Source: Bacteroidia bacterium (GTDB taxonomy: Bacteria; Bacteroidota; Bacteroidia; Cytophagales; Cyclobacteriaceae). From it: 64,000 bases of DNA. The stretch is taken from the NCBI GenBank assembly GCA_030432655.1, contig JAUILA010000010.1, positions 62,001 to 126,000 on the forward strand. The letters are read 5' to 3'. This document shows positions 7,521-15,399 of this stretch, piece after piece. The notes below the pieces were generated by a model. It searched no databases and was not told where the DNA came from. It worked only from the letters and a program-made list of their open reading frames with translations. The stretch's first letter is position 1. The number at the start of each line of letters is the position of its first letter. Both the position numbers and the translations under genes were made by a program.

Positions 7521-8618
7521 ATGACTGAGACAGATTTCTTACCGTTAAAAGGAACGGATTATATCGAATTTTACGTAGGGAACGCGAAACAGTCTGCACT
7601 CTATTATCAGTACGCATTCGGATACAAACTGATCGCCTATGCAGGCCCGGAAACCGGAATACGTGACAAAGTAAGCTATGTCCTCAAGCAGGGCAAGATA
7701 CGCCTGGTCCTCACCTCGGGACTGCGCGAAGATTCTCCGATCACACAACACGTGGCCAGGCATGGCGACGGGGTGAAAGTACTTGCCCTTTGGGTGGATG
7801 ATGCCGAAGCAAGTTTCAGGGAAACCACCAGCCGTGGCGCGGAGGCTTTGTCTGAACCGGAAGTCCTGGAAGACCGCCATGGACTTGTGCGTGTGGCCTC
7901 AATAAAAACATACGGAGAAACCATCCATACGTTTGTAGAGCGGGGAAATTACTCCGGACCATTCCTTCCCGGGTTTATGGAAAAAACTTCAGCGGTGGAC
8001 ATGGAGCCCATCGGACTTGAATATGTGGATCATTGCGTGGGCAATGTCGGATGGGGTCAAATGAACAAGTGGGTAGACTTTTATGAGAATGTCATGGGGT
8101 TCAAGCTGTTGATAACATTTGACGATAAAGATATCAGCACGGAATACAGTGCACTCATGTCAAAGGTAGTCTCAAACGGAAACGGCTATATTAAATTTCC
8201 TATCAATGAACCGGCAGAAGGCAAGAAGAAGTCCCAGATCGAGGAGTACATTGACTTTTACAATGGAGCCGGGGTTCAACATATTGCCGTAGCCACCAAT
8301 GATATCATTCATACCGTAAGCGAATTGCGGAAACGAGGGGTTGATTTTCTCCACGTTCCGGGTAATTACTACGATGACCTGCTCGATCGAGTCGGGGAAA
8401 TTGACGAAGATATCAAGCCACTGCGCGACCTGAATATCCTGGTGGACCGGGACAACGAAGGGTATCTTTTGCAAATCTTTACCAAACCGGTACAGGACCG
8501 GCCAACCGTATTTTATGAAATAATCCAGCGAAAAGGTGCAAAATCCTTTGGCAAAGGAAATTTCAAGGCTTTGTTTGAAGCCATAGAACGTGAGCAGGAA
8601 TTGAGGGGCAATCTATAA
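7521..8618 (+). CDS. hpd: 4-Hydroxyphenylpyruvate dioxygenase
   Basis: 365 residues. It converts 4-hydroxyphenylpyruvate plus O2 to homogentisate in tyrosine breakdown. Two vicinal-oxygen-chelate modules are present. The C-terminal module holds the Fe(II) facial triad: His171 in EYVDHCVGN, His254 in GVQHIAVATND and Glu333 in VFYEIIQRKG. The signature end GKGNFKALFEAIEREQ is intact. The ATG at 7521 follows a purine-rich AAAGGAAAAA and gives the usual N-terminus; an open frame reaching back to 7209 would overlap the divergent neighbour and is not coding. No homogentisate dioxygenase is nearby. The phosphohexomutase gene begins 32 bases later on the same strand. Confidence 0.96.
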   Translation: MTETDFLPLKGTDYIEFYVGNAKQSALYYQYAFGYKLIAYAGPETGIRDKVSYVLKQGKIRLVLTSGLREDSPITQHVARHGDGVKVLALWVDDAEASFRETTSRGAEALSEPEVLEDRHGLVRVASIKTYGETIHTFVERGNYSGPFLPGFMEKTSAVDMEPIGLEYVDHCVGNVGWGQMNKWVDFYENVMGFKLLITFDDKDISTEYSALMSKVVSNGNGYIKFPINEPAEGKKKSQIEEYIDFYNGAGVQHIAVATNDIIHTVSELRKRGVDFLHVPGNYYDDLLDRVGEIDEDIKPLRDLNILVDRDNEGYLLQIFTKPVQDRPTVFYEIIQRKGAKSFGKGNFKALFEAIEREQELRGNL

Positions 8619-8650
8619 TTTTCAGATCTCACTAAACAAATCACATCATT

Positions 8651-10375
8651 ATGTCAGATGTCAGGGAAAAAGTCCAGAAATGGCTTAACAGTCAAATTGA
8701 CAACCATGCCAAGGAGCAGATCCAGGAATTAATCAAGGATGAGGATGCGCTGAATGAAGCATTCTATAAAGATCTTGAATTTGGAACCGGCGGATTACGG
8801 GGCATTATGGGGATCGGCTCCAACCGGATAAATAAATACACGGTTGGAATGGCCACCCAGGGTCTGGCCAATTACCTGATACGGGAATTCTCTGACCTGG
8901 ATCAGATAAAAGTGGCCATAGCCCACGACAGCAGGAATAACAGCCGGTTTTTTGCTGAAACAACTGCGCGTGTATTCGCTGCCAATGGAATTAAAGTGTA
9001 TTTGTTCAGGGATCTCCGGCCGACCCCGGAGTTGTCCTTTGCCATTCGTAACCTGAAATGCCAGAGCGGGGTGGTTCTGACAGCTTCACATAACCCGAAA
9101 GAGTACAACGGATACAAGGCGTACTGGGACGACGGCGCACAGATGGTTGCCCCGCATGACAAAAATGTAATTGATGAAGTAAATAAGATCGGCTCCATTG
9201 ATGATGTCAAATGGGACGGTCCGGACAGTCTGATCGAGCTGATCGGTGAGGAAGTTGATTCGGCCTACCTGGCCGAATTGCGGAAACTGAGTCTGTCGCC
9301 CGACGCGGTGGAGTCAGAAAAGAATCTGAAGATCGTATTTTCCCCGATTCACGGTACCGGTATCACCCTGGTCCCTAAAGCGCTGGAACAAATGGGCTTT
9401 ACCAATGTGACCGTCGTTAAGGAACAGTCAACGCCTGACGGAAATTTCCCGACCGTGGTTTATCCAAACCCGGAAGAGGCTGAGGCACTAAAGCTGGCAC
9501 TGGAAAAAGCCCGTTCGATCGACGCTGATCTGGTCATGGCCACTGACCCGGATGCAGACCGGGTGGGTATTGCCTGTAAAAACCTGGAAGGAGAATTTGT
9601 TCTTCTAAATGGTAATCAGACCGGTTCCCTGCTCATTTATTATGTCCTCCGCCGCTGGCAGGAGCGCAATAAGCTTGACGGCAAGCAGTTCATTGTGAAG
9701 ACAATTGTCACCAGTGACCTGATCCATGAAATTGCTGAGCATTTTGAGGTGGGGCATTTCGATACGCTGACCGGGTTCAAATATATTGCCGGTATCATCC
9801 GTGACCTGGAGGGCAAAAAGCAATTTATCGCTGGCGGTGAGGAAAGTTACGGCTACCTGATCGGTGACTTTGTACGCGACAAGGACGCGGTGGCATCATG
9901 CGCCATGATTGCGGAAATGAGCGCCTGGGCCAAATCCCAGGGGATGACAATTTATGAGCTCCTGATCAAGCTGTATGTTCAGTTTGGTTATTACAAAGAA
10001 AAACTCATTTCAATCACCAAGAAGGGCATGAAGGGAGCGGAAGAAATCAGCCAGATGATGGCCGGTTTCCGAGCCGATCCACCGGAAACGCTGGGAGGTT
10101 CGAAAGTGGTCCGGATGATTGATTACAAGGCGTCGGTAGACAAGGACCTGGAGAATGGAACGGAGGAGAATATTGATTACGAGAAGTCAAATGTCCTGCA
10201 GTTTTTCACGGAAGACGGATACAAGATTTCAGCACGTCCGTCAGGCACCGAACCAAAGATAAAATTCTACATGAGCGTACATGTGCCGTTGGCCAGTCCG
10301 GAGCAATTCGACGAAACCACAAAAAAACTCGATGAAATTCTGGAGTCGCTTGAGCAGGATTTGATGGCCAAATAA
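8651..10375 (+). CDS. Alpha-D-phosphohexomutase (phosphoglucomutase/phosphomannomutase type)
   Basis: 574 residues, the length of the large bacterial PGM2/PgcA-like group. It interconverts hexose 1- and 6-phosphates through a phosphoserine intermediate. Four domains are marked by the phosphoserine loop VLTASHNPKEYNGYK (Ser146), the Mg-binding DPDADRVG (299-306), the sugar-binding loop GGEESYGY (about 395), and the phosphate-binding loop RPSGTEPKIKFY near the C-terminus. It starts 32 bases after HPPD and is followed by an intrinsic terminator. It could supply glucose 1-phosphate or mannose 1-phosphate for the polysaccharide locus downstream, but sequence alone cannot fix the substrate. Confidence 0.93.
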   Translation: MSDVREKVQKWLNSQIDNHAKEQIQELIKDEDALNEAFYKDLEFGTGGLRGIMGIGSNRINKYTVGMATQGLANYLIREFSDLDQIKVAIAHDSRNNSRFFAETTARVFAANGIKVYLFRDLRPTPELSFAIRNLKCQSGVVLTASHNPKEYNGYKAYWDDGAQMVAPHDKNVIDEVNKIGSIDDVKWDGPDSLIELIGEEVDSAYLAELRKLSLSPDAVESEKNLKIVFSPIHGTGITLVPKALEQMGFTNVTVVKEQSTPDGNFPTVVYPNPEEAEALKLALEKARSIDADLVMATDPDADRVGIACKNLEGEFVLLNGNQTGSLLIYYVLRRWQERNKLDGKQFIVKTIVTSDLIHEIAEHFEVGHFDTLTGFKYIAGIIRDLEGKKQFIAGGEESYGYLIGDFVRDKDAVASCAMIAEMSAWAKSQGMTIYELLIKLYVQFGYYKEKLISITKKGMKGAEEISQMMAGFRADPPETLGGSKVVRMIDYKASVDKDLENGTEENIDYEKSNVLQFFTEDGYKISARPSGTEPKIKFYMSVHVPLASPEQFDETTKKLDEILESLEQDLMAK

Positions 10376-10422
10376 GCTACTGAATTACAATCATTTACAA
10401 ACCCGCTCTGAAATTTAAACTT

Positions 10423-10470
10423 AAAAATCCCCAAAATCAAAATACCGGATTTCGGGGATTTTATTGTTTT
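10423..10470 (+). terminator. Intrinsic terminator after the phosphohexomutase gene
   Basis: AAAATCCCC (10424-10432) pairs perfectly with GGGGATTTT (10454-10462). Five further pairs (AAATC with GATTT) can form inside the loop, and the hairpin is followed by TATTGTTTT. It lies 48 bases after the stop codon. Confidence 0.75.
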
Positions 10471-10508
10471 CGGGACTGCGTAAATTCGAGTGAACATTCT
10501 ATATTAGT

Positions 10509-10784
10509 ATGCAAGTCACGAACAGCACAATCTCAACAACATCTATGGATTACGAGTCCGATTTACTCATGCAAAAGGTCAGGTTCATCATGGAATCCCC
10601 CTCAGAACGGTCCAGATACAAAAACCTTGAGTCATTTCAGGAAAAACTCAAATTTATAAAGTCTCACTTCGTTATGTCGGATATGGCCGTTAGGCTGCTC
10701 GAACGGCAGTACCTGCTTACTCCCGGACGACAGGAAGAGCTCATGAATAAAGTAGATTCAATTATTGCCAGTATCGAAAACTGA
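10509..10784 (+). CDS. Small hypothetical protein, 91 residues
   Basis: Not recognised. It is a soluble, helix-rich protein with no signal or membrane segment; residues 16-90 look like three helices with heptad-like hydrophobic spacing (LLMQKVRFIM, FQEKLKFIKSHF, LLERQYLL). An internal ATG at 10545 would give 79 residues and begins where the helical part starts, so the true start is uncertain. It sits between an intrinsic terminator and the convergent mtaB gene and is therefore probably a single-gene transcript. Confidence 0.55.
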   Translation: MQVTNSTISTTSMDYESDLLMQKVRFIMESPSERSRYKNLESFQEKLKFIKSHFVMSDMAVRLLERQYLLTPGRQEELMNKVDSIIASIEN

Positions 10785-10927
10785 GTCAACGTTCTGCCAG
10801 GTCCAATAAGGCATCTCCCTGGCATTCCGGCCAAGACGAAAATCTCCCCCGTTTGTTGACGGCGAGATAAAATCAGGCGCCTGGCTGTTAACAGACAGGG
10901 CATCTTTTTAATCAGAATTTATTGTAA

Positions 10928-12244
10928 TTAATGCACAACCAGGTCCGGTTGTTCATCAGCCTCGACATATCCGTCCCCGTTTATTTCCCGTAAGGTGACA
11001 GGGACGATGTCATTGATCCGCAGCGGATCGTATTTCGCAGCTACCCGAATGTAATTCTCCGTAAACCCGTGCATGCGGCCATTGGTGATATCCTCCTCGA
11101 ACAGTACCCTGGCATTATTCCCCAGGTGTTCACGATAGAATGCCTGCCTTTTTTTCTCTGAAAGGATGCGCAGCATTTTTGATCGTTTATTCCGAACCGA
11201 CACCGGTACCACATTCTCCATCTCAGCTGCGGGCGTATTATCCCGCTCTGAATAGGTAAAGACGTGCAGATAGGAAATGTCCAGATCCCTGAGATATTCA
11301 TAGGTCGTCATGAAATCATCCTCCGTTTCCCCCGGGAAACCCACAATGACATCCACGCCGATACAGGCATGCGGCATTTCCGATTTAATTTTCGCTATAC
11401 GGCTTGTATACAGGTCACGGAGGTAGCGACGCTTCATTTTTTTCAGGATCCTGTCTGAACCACTTTGAAGGGGTACGTGAAAGTGAGGTACAAACCGGTT
11501 GGAGTGTGCCACGTATTCAATGATCTCATCATGTAGCAAATTGGGCTCAATGGAAGAAATACGAATCCGGTCAATCTCCACCTGTTTGTCCAGGGCACGG
11601 ACCAGATCGAAGAAACGGTCTTCCCGTTTGCCATTCCGGATACCGAAATCTCCGGTATTGACGCCGGTGAGTACAATTTCCTTTACCCCGTCAGCAGCGA
11701 TATTCTGTGCCTGCTGCACTACATCGGGAATAGTGCTGCTCCGGCTTTTTCCCCGGGCCAGCGGAATAGTACAGAACGTGCAACTGTAGTCACAGCCATC
11801 CTGTACCTTCAAAAAAGTCCGTGTCCGGTCGTTAATGGAGAATGAGGGAACGAAGGAATCTGCTGTTTCCACCTCGCCGGCTATTACCTGTGGCTGGGGC
11901 GGCCGGACAAACCCGTCCAGCAACTCAATAAGCCTGAATTTTTCGGCGGCTCCCAGAACCGCATCCACGCCGCGGATTTCTGAAATTTCCTTCGGTTTCA
12001 GCTGCGCATAGCAACCAATGATAGCCACATAGGCATCCGGTGAAATTTTGCGTGCTTCCCGTACAATTTTACGGCATTTCTTATCTGCATTCTCCGTCAC
12101 CGAACAGGTATTGATAATGAAAATATCCGGTGATTCTGTGAATTCCACCTTGCGGTATCCTTTCTCTTCAAATTTCCGGGAAATGGAAGAAGTCTCGGAG
12201 AAGTTCAGCTTACAGCCCAGTGTATAGAAAGCGACTTTTTTCAT
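10928..12244 (-). CDS. mtaB: tRNA t6A37 methylthiotransferase MtaB
   Basis: 438 residues. This radical-SAM enzyme adds a methylthio group to N6-threonylcarbamoyladenosine at position 37 of tRNAs reading ANN codons. The N-terminal MTTase domain has its three cluster cysteines at 11 (LGCKLN), 47 (INTCSVT) and 78 (IIGCYAQ). The radical-SAM cluster motif is CDYSCTFC (151, 155, 158). A short TRAM-like beta domain closes the protein. The LGCKLN opening and overall length fit the MtaB branch better than MiaB or RimO. It is 49 bases downstream of the LolD-type gene on the same strand. Confidence 0.93.
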   Translation of the reverse strand: MKKVAFYTLGCKLNFSETSSISRKFEEKGYRKVEFTESPDIFIINTCSVTENADKKCRKIVREARKISPDAYVAIIGCYAQLKPKEISEIRGVDAVLGAAEKFRLIELLDGFVRPPQPQVIAGEVETADSFVPSFSINDRTRTFLKVQDGCDYSCTFCTIPLARGKSRSSTIPDVVQQAQNIAADGVKEIVLTGVNTGDFGIRNGKREDRFFDLVRALDKQVEIDRIRISSIEPNLLHDEIIEYVAHSNRFVPHFHVPLQSGSDRILKKMKRRYLRDLYTSRIAKIKSEMPHACIGVDVIVGFPGETEDDFMTTYEYLRDLDISYLHVFTYSERDNTPAAEMENVVPVSVRNKRSKMLRILSEKKRQAFYREHLGNNARVLFEEDITNGRMHGFTENYIRVAAKYDPLRINDIVPVTLREINGDGYVEADEQPDLVVH

Positions 12245-12293
12245 CGAGCCGCAAAGATAAAGATTTTCAGCTAAAGCCCCAGCGATGAATTGA

Positions 12294-12989
12294 TTACGGC
12301 GCTTCCACGGAATTGAGGATCAGTCCGTCCTTCATTTCTAGCATACGGTCTGCCATATGGGCCAGTTCTTCGTTGTGTGTGACCACCACAAAGGTCTGAT
12401 TGAATTCATCCCGGAGCTCGAAGAACAGGCGATGCAGTTCTTCAGCGTTTTTAGAATCCAGGTTTCCTGAGGGTTCGTCGGCAAAAACAATCAGCGGATC
12501 ATTGATCAGGGCCCGTGCTACCGCTACCCGCTGCTGTTCGCCTCCGGAGAGTTCGGAGGGTTTATGGTCTGATCTCGATTCGACACCCAGGCGTCTTAGC
12601 AGCTTCATTGCCCGCTCTTCGACCGCAGCGCGTGAAAGTCCCTGGATATAACCTGGAATACAAACATTCTCCAGGGCATTAAATTCTGCCAGCAGATTAT
12701 GGAACTGGAAAATAAAACCGATGTTATTGTTCCGGAAAGCCGCCTTATCCCGTTGCCTCATCTTGTCGACACGCTTTCCGTCGATCGTAAGCACGCCGCT
12801 GTCGGGATTGTCCAGGGTACCCAGAATGTGGAGAAGGGTACTTTTACCGGCCCCGGACGATCCCACGATGGAGATGATCTCGGATTTGCGGACCGTCAGG
12901 TCGATCCCTTTAAGAACTTTAAGGTCACCGAATGATTTGGTAATCCCGCTGGATTCGAGCATAAGGAGCGAATTAGAATTTGCGGTCAA
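12294..12989 (-). CDS. lolD: ABC transporter ATPase, LolD type
   Basis: 231 residues. It is the ATP-hydrolysing subunit of a LolCDE or MacB-like exporter; in the Lol system it powers release of lipoproteins from the inner membrane. Walker A is GSSGAGKS (43-50), the Q-loop is FIFQFHNLL, the signature is LSGGEQQR (147-154) and Walker B is LIVFADEP (Asp171, Glu172), followed by the H-loop VVVTHN. The spacing and the [14 protein letters not shown] stretch match LolD. No LolC/E permease gene is adjacent, so the specific system is inferred. The first of two possible ATGs is used; starting at Met10 would give 222 residues. Confidence 0.82.
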   Translation of the reverse strand: MTANSNSLLMLESSGITKSFGDLKVLKGIDLTVRKSEIISIVGSSGAGKSTLLHILGTLDNPDSGVLTIDGKRVDKMRQRDKAAFRNNNIGFIFQFHNLLAEFNALENVCIPGYIQGLSRAAVEERAMKLLRRLGVESRSDHKPSELSGGEQQRVAVARALINDPLIVFADEPSGNLDSKNAEELHRLFFELRDEFNQTFVVVTHNEELAHMADRMLEMKDGLILNSVEAP

Positions 12990-13076
12990 ACATACTAAAT
13001 AAATATGTCTTCACCACGCGGCGCAACGACCCGGTGAAGGAGCAGGCAATATTGGGGCTAAATCTGAGGCCATTTC

Positions 13077-13107
13077 TTGATAGTTCGTACCAAAACGGTT
13101 AGCTTCG
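13077..13107 (+). promoter_or_regulatory. Candidate sucC promoter
   Basis: TTG (13077-13079) lies 20 bases before TAGCTTCG (13100-13107), which differs at one position from the Bacteroidota -7 consensus TAnnTTTG. The -7 box ends 17 bases before the sucC ATG, implying a short leader. Confidence 0.4.
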
Positions 13108-13124
13108 TGCAAAAATTCTGAACG

Positions 13125-14336
13125 ATGAATATTCACGAATACCAGGCAAAAACGATACTGAAAAAATACGGCGTGAACGTCCAGCGCGGCATTGTAGTGG
13201 ACAATCCTGAGAAAGCACAGGCGACAGCGAAGGAATTACATACGGAAACCGGAACGGACTGGTATGTGATCAAGGCGCAGATCCATGCCGGCGGACGGGG
13301 CAAGGGTAAGGTGAAGGAAACCGGCAGTAATGGTGTGGTGCTGGCGAAGTCACTGGAAGAAGTGCCTGAAAAAGTGAAGCATATCATAGGCGGCACCCTG
13401 GTGACGCATCAGACGGGAGAAGAAGGCAAGAAAGTGAATAAAGTCCTGATCGCGGAAGATGTCTACTATCCGGGTGATTCAGAGCCTAAGGAATTTTATA
13501 TGTCGATCCTCCTGGACCGGGCTACCAGTCATAACATCATTATGGCCTCTACGGAAGGAGGAATGGACATTGAGGATGTAGCTGCCAATACGCCAGAAAA
13601 AATTATCAAGGAGTGGATTGATCCGACCGTCGGACTGCAGCCGTTCCAGGCGCGAAAGATTGCATTTGCGCTCGGGCTGACGGGCAATGCATTCAAAGAG
13701 ATGGTGAAATTTATCTTTTCTCTCTACAAGGCTTATGAGGCTACGGATTCTTCCATGTTTGAGATCAACCCGGTGCTGAAGACCTCTGATAATAAAATTC
13801 TGGCGGTGGATGCGAAGGTAAACCTGGACGACAACGCATTGTTCCGTCACCAGGACCTGGCCGAACTTCGTGACCTTACGGAAGAGGATCCATTGGAAGT
13901 GGAAGCCGGAAAATCGGGACTGAATTACATCAAACTGGATGGAAACGTAGGATGTATGGTGAATGGTGCCGGGCTGGCCATGGCGACCATGGACATTATT
14001 AAACTTTCCGGCGGTGAGCCTGCGAACTTCCTGGACGTAGGAGGCGGAGCCAATGCAGAAACGGTTGAGGCCGGATTCCGGATCATTCTGAAGGATCCGC
14101 ACGTGAAGGCGATCCTGATCAATATTTTCGGTGGTATCGTACGTTGTGACCGGGTGGCGAATGGTGTGGTTGAGGCGTATAAAAAGATCGGGGATATTGA
14201 TGTTCCTATCATTGTACGACTGCAGGGAACCAACGCCGAGGAAGGCGCTAAAATCATTGAAGATTCAGGACTGAAAGTTACTTCAGCCATCGTACTGAAG
14301 GATGCGGCAGCAAAAGTGAAGGAAGTACTGCAGTAA
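13125..14336 (+). CDS. sucC: Succinate-CoA ligase, ADP-forming, beta subunit
   Basis: 403 residues, slightly longer than the E. coli protein. It is the ATP-grasp and CoA-binding beta subunit of the TCA-cycle enzyme that makes ATP or GTP from succinyl-CoA. The N-terminal MNIHEYQAK, the ATP-grasp loop AGGRGKGKVKETGSNG, FEINPVL, and the C-terminal FGGIVRCDRVANG and RLQGTNAEEG blocks are all present. The alpha subunit gene sucD is not next to it, as is frequent in Bacteroidota. It is transcribed away from lolD and followed by a repeat and tRNA region. Confidence 0.96.
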   Translation: MNIHEYQAKTILKKYGVNVQRGIVVDNPEKAQATAKELHTETGTDWYVIKAQIHAGGRGKGKVKETGSNGVVLAKSLEEVPEKVKHIIGGTLVTHQTGEEGKKVNKVLIAEDVYYPGDSEPKEFYMSILLDRATSHNIIMASTEGGMDIEDVAANTPEKIIKEWIDPTVGLQPFQARKIAFALGLTGNAFKEMVKFIFSLYKAYEATDSSMFEINPVLKTSDNKILAVDAKVNLDDNALFRHQDLAELRDLTEEDPLEVEAGKSGLNYIKLDGNVGCMVNGAGLAMATMDIIKLSGGEPANFLDVGGGANAETVEAGFRIILKDPHVKAILINIFGGIVRCDRVANGVVEAYKKIGDIDVPIIVRLQGTNAEEGAKIIEDSGLKVTSAIVLKDAAAKVKEVLQ

Positions 14337-14394
14337 TAGTTAGCGTAACAAGAATTTACTGCGCAGCAGGCATACTTACTTACGGGAAGCGGGG

Positions 14395-14461
14395 AACACC
14401 CCCCTGCCCTCAACCTACGCCTGCAGCTGCGGTTGACAGGCCCTTAAGGGGGGAAATTGAG
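14395..14461. repeat. C-rich/G-rich palindromic repeat, copy A
   Basis: Begins AACACCCCCCTGCCC and ends AAGGGGGGAAATTGAG. The C-run and G-run pair, and an inner TCAACC/GGTTGA pair encloses GCCTGCAGCTGC. The same layout (AACACCCCCCT, then an inner hairpin, then ACAGGGGGGAATGAG) occurs at 35025-35080, so this is a small dispersed structural repeat. It directly abuts the broken tRNA copy. Confidence 0.65.
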
Positions 14462-14513
14462 GCGTCCGTAGTTCAACTGGATACCTGCCTGCCGGCAGGC
14501 AGGGAATACCAGA
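14462..14513 (+). pseudogene. Broken 5' copy of tRNA-Arg with palindrome inserted in the D-arm
   Basis: Bases 14462-14483 equal the first 22 bases of the intact tRNA-Arg at 14541, and 14504-14513 (GAATACCAGA) equal its next ten. Between them is a 20-base palindrome. After the anticodon 5' stem the match ends. The fragment lacks an anticodon loop, T-arm and acceptor 3' strand, so it cannot be a working tRNA. Confidence 0.85.
14484..14503. repeat. 20-bp perfect palindrome inserted in tRNA copy
   Basis: CCTGCCTGCCGGCAGGCAGG reads the same on both strands. It splits the duplicated tRNA sequence at the border of the D-loop and the D-stem 3' strand, with no loss or visible duplication of tRNA bases. 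I find no second copy in the window. Confidence 0.85.
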
Positions 14514-14540
14514 AACGCGCTCGCAAAGAAATATCGGATT

Positions 14541-14614
14541 GCGTCCGTAGTTCAACTGGATAGAATACCAGATTTCGGCTCTGGGGGTTGAGGGTTCGAA
14601 TCCTTCCGGACGCA
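14541..14614 (+). tRNA. tRNA-Arg (anticodon TCG)
   Basis: 74 bases fold as a full cloverleaf. The acceptor GCGTCCG pairs with CGGACGC and the discriminator is A. The D-arm is GTTC/GAAT around AACTGGATA. The anticodon stem CCAGA/TCTGG holds the loop TTTCGGC (anticodon TCG, codon CGA and likely other CGN). The variable loop is GGGTT and the T-arm GAGGG/CCTTC has loop TTCGAAT. CCA is not encoded. It is followed by an intrinsic terminator. Confidence 0.95.
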
Positions 14615-14625
14615 CTTAAAAACAG

Positions 14626-14656
14626 AAAGCCATACGCCAGGGGCGTGTGGTTTTTT
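14626..14656 (+). terminator. Intrinsic terminator of tRNA-Arg
   Basis: AAAGCCATACGCC (14626-14638) pairs over 13 positions, with two G-U pairs, to GGCGTGTGGTTTT (14642-14654) across an AGG loop and runs into six Ts (14651-14656). The T-run is also the left arm of a second 13-bp inverted repeat (14651-14663 with 14700-14712). Confidence 0.8.
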
Positions 14657-14712
14657 GATTTCAGAGGCCGAGCAAAGCCACCGGCTTTAGTGAGGCATAT
14701 GAAATCAAAAAA
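14651..14712. repeat. 13-bp perfect inverted repeat downstream of tRNA-Arg
   Basis: TTTTTTGATTTCA (14651-14663) and TGAAATCAAAAAA (14700-14712) are exact reverse complements with 36 bases between. The left arm shares its T-run with the tRNA terminator, so the two hairpins cannot form together. The sequence up to 14877 holds no supported gene. Confidence 0.7.
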
Positions 14713-14877
14713 GCATCGAGTGAAGCGAGAATGGCTTTGTGTTCAGACTACGGGCAAGGTAAGGATCGCCGCCAGGCAATCCTCCTAATTCGCTGTTTTA
14801 ACAAAACTGACAATCAGCCACTTCGAAAAATCTCCATCTTGTAAATTTTTCTTAATTTTCGCCCAACATTCACATCT

Positions 14878-15267
14878 ATGGAAAAATTCAAAAAAATAGT
14901 TCGCTGGACGATAGGTATTATCGCTGCCCTTGCCATCCTGATTTTCCTGTTCTTCAACTACGCCAGCTACAGTGAAGGCTTCCGGGTGGGTACCCCGATC
15001 AAGCTGAGTAAAAAAGGAAATATTATTAAAACCTGGGAAGGAGAAATGAATATCGGCGGACTTACCAGTTCGAACGAAGGGGTCATACCTACCCAATGGG
15101 AATTTTCCATCCACGGAAGTGATGAAGAAGTCAGGGAGAAACTGAACCGTGCCATCGAACGGGGAAACCGGGTTAAACTTTATTACAAAGAGAAATATGT
15201 ACGGTTTTTCTGGCAGGGTGACACTAAATATTTCATTTATGAAGTGGAGCCGATCTCTGAAGATTGA
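14878..15267 (+). CDS. Small membrane-anchored protein, function unknown
   Basis: 129 residues. Residues 10-28 form one membrane helix (IGIIAALAILIFLFFNYAS). The rest is a small soluble domain beginning SEGFRVGTPIKLSKKGNIIK and containing KTWEGEMNIGG and VKLYYKEKYV. This layout belongs to a common Bacteroidota family that is sometimes mislabelled as 6-phosphogluconate dehydrogenase in databases; nothing here looks like that enzyme, since there is no nucleotide-binding fold and it is far too short. The domain probably faces the periplasm. It stands alone between the tRNA region and the DUF6089 gene. Confidence 0.8.
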   Translation: MEKFKKIVRWTIGIIAALAILIFLFFNYASYSEGFRVGTPIKLSKKGNIIKTWEGEMNIGGLTSSNEGVIPTQWEFSIHGSDEEVREKLNRAIERGNRVKLYYKEKYVRFFWQGDTKYFIYEVEPISED

Positions 15268-15399
15268 TGGTAATCCCTGGAAGTAATCCATTCTTGTGAC
15301 TGACCGTCAAACATTTTTATTTTGTTTCAACCAGATGTTCTTTTCTTATAATGAACAATCTTTGTATCTTGTCGTTTAATTCGTAGCAAACCAACAATT

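Noticed and set aside
13479-14102. 207-residue minus-strand open frame
   Set aside because: Shadow of sucC.
14415-14615. 66-residue minus-strand open frame beginning with MRPEGFEPSTPRAEIW
   Set aside because: Classic false protein made by translating the antisense strand of a tRNA.
14588-14788. 66-residue plus-strand open frame after the tRNA
   Set aside because: Starts inside the tRNA and reads through the terminator and inverted repeats; no support as a gene.
14878-15267. Possible annotation of the small membrane protein as 6-phosphogluconate dehydrogenase
   Set aside because: 129 residues, one membrane helix and no Rossmann motif rule out that enzyme.
14785-15291. 168-residue minus-strand open frame
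   Set aside because: Longer than the opposing 129-residue gene, but the latter has a membrane anchor and a known family layout.
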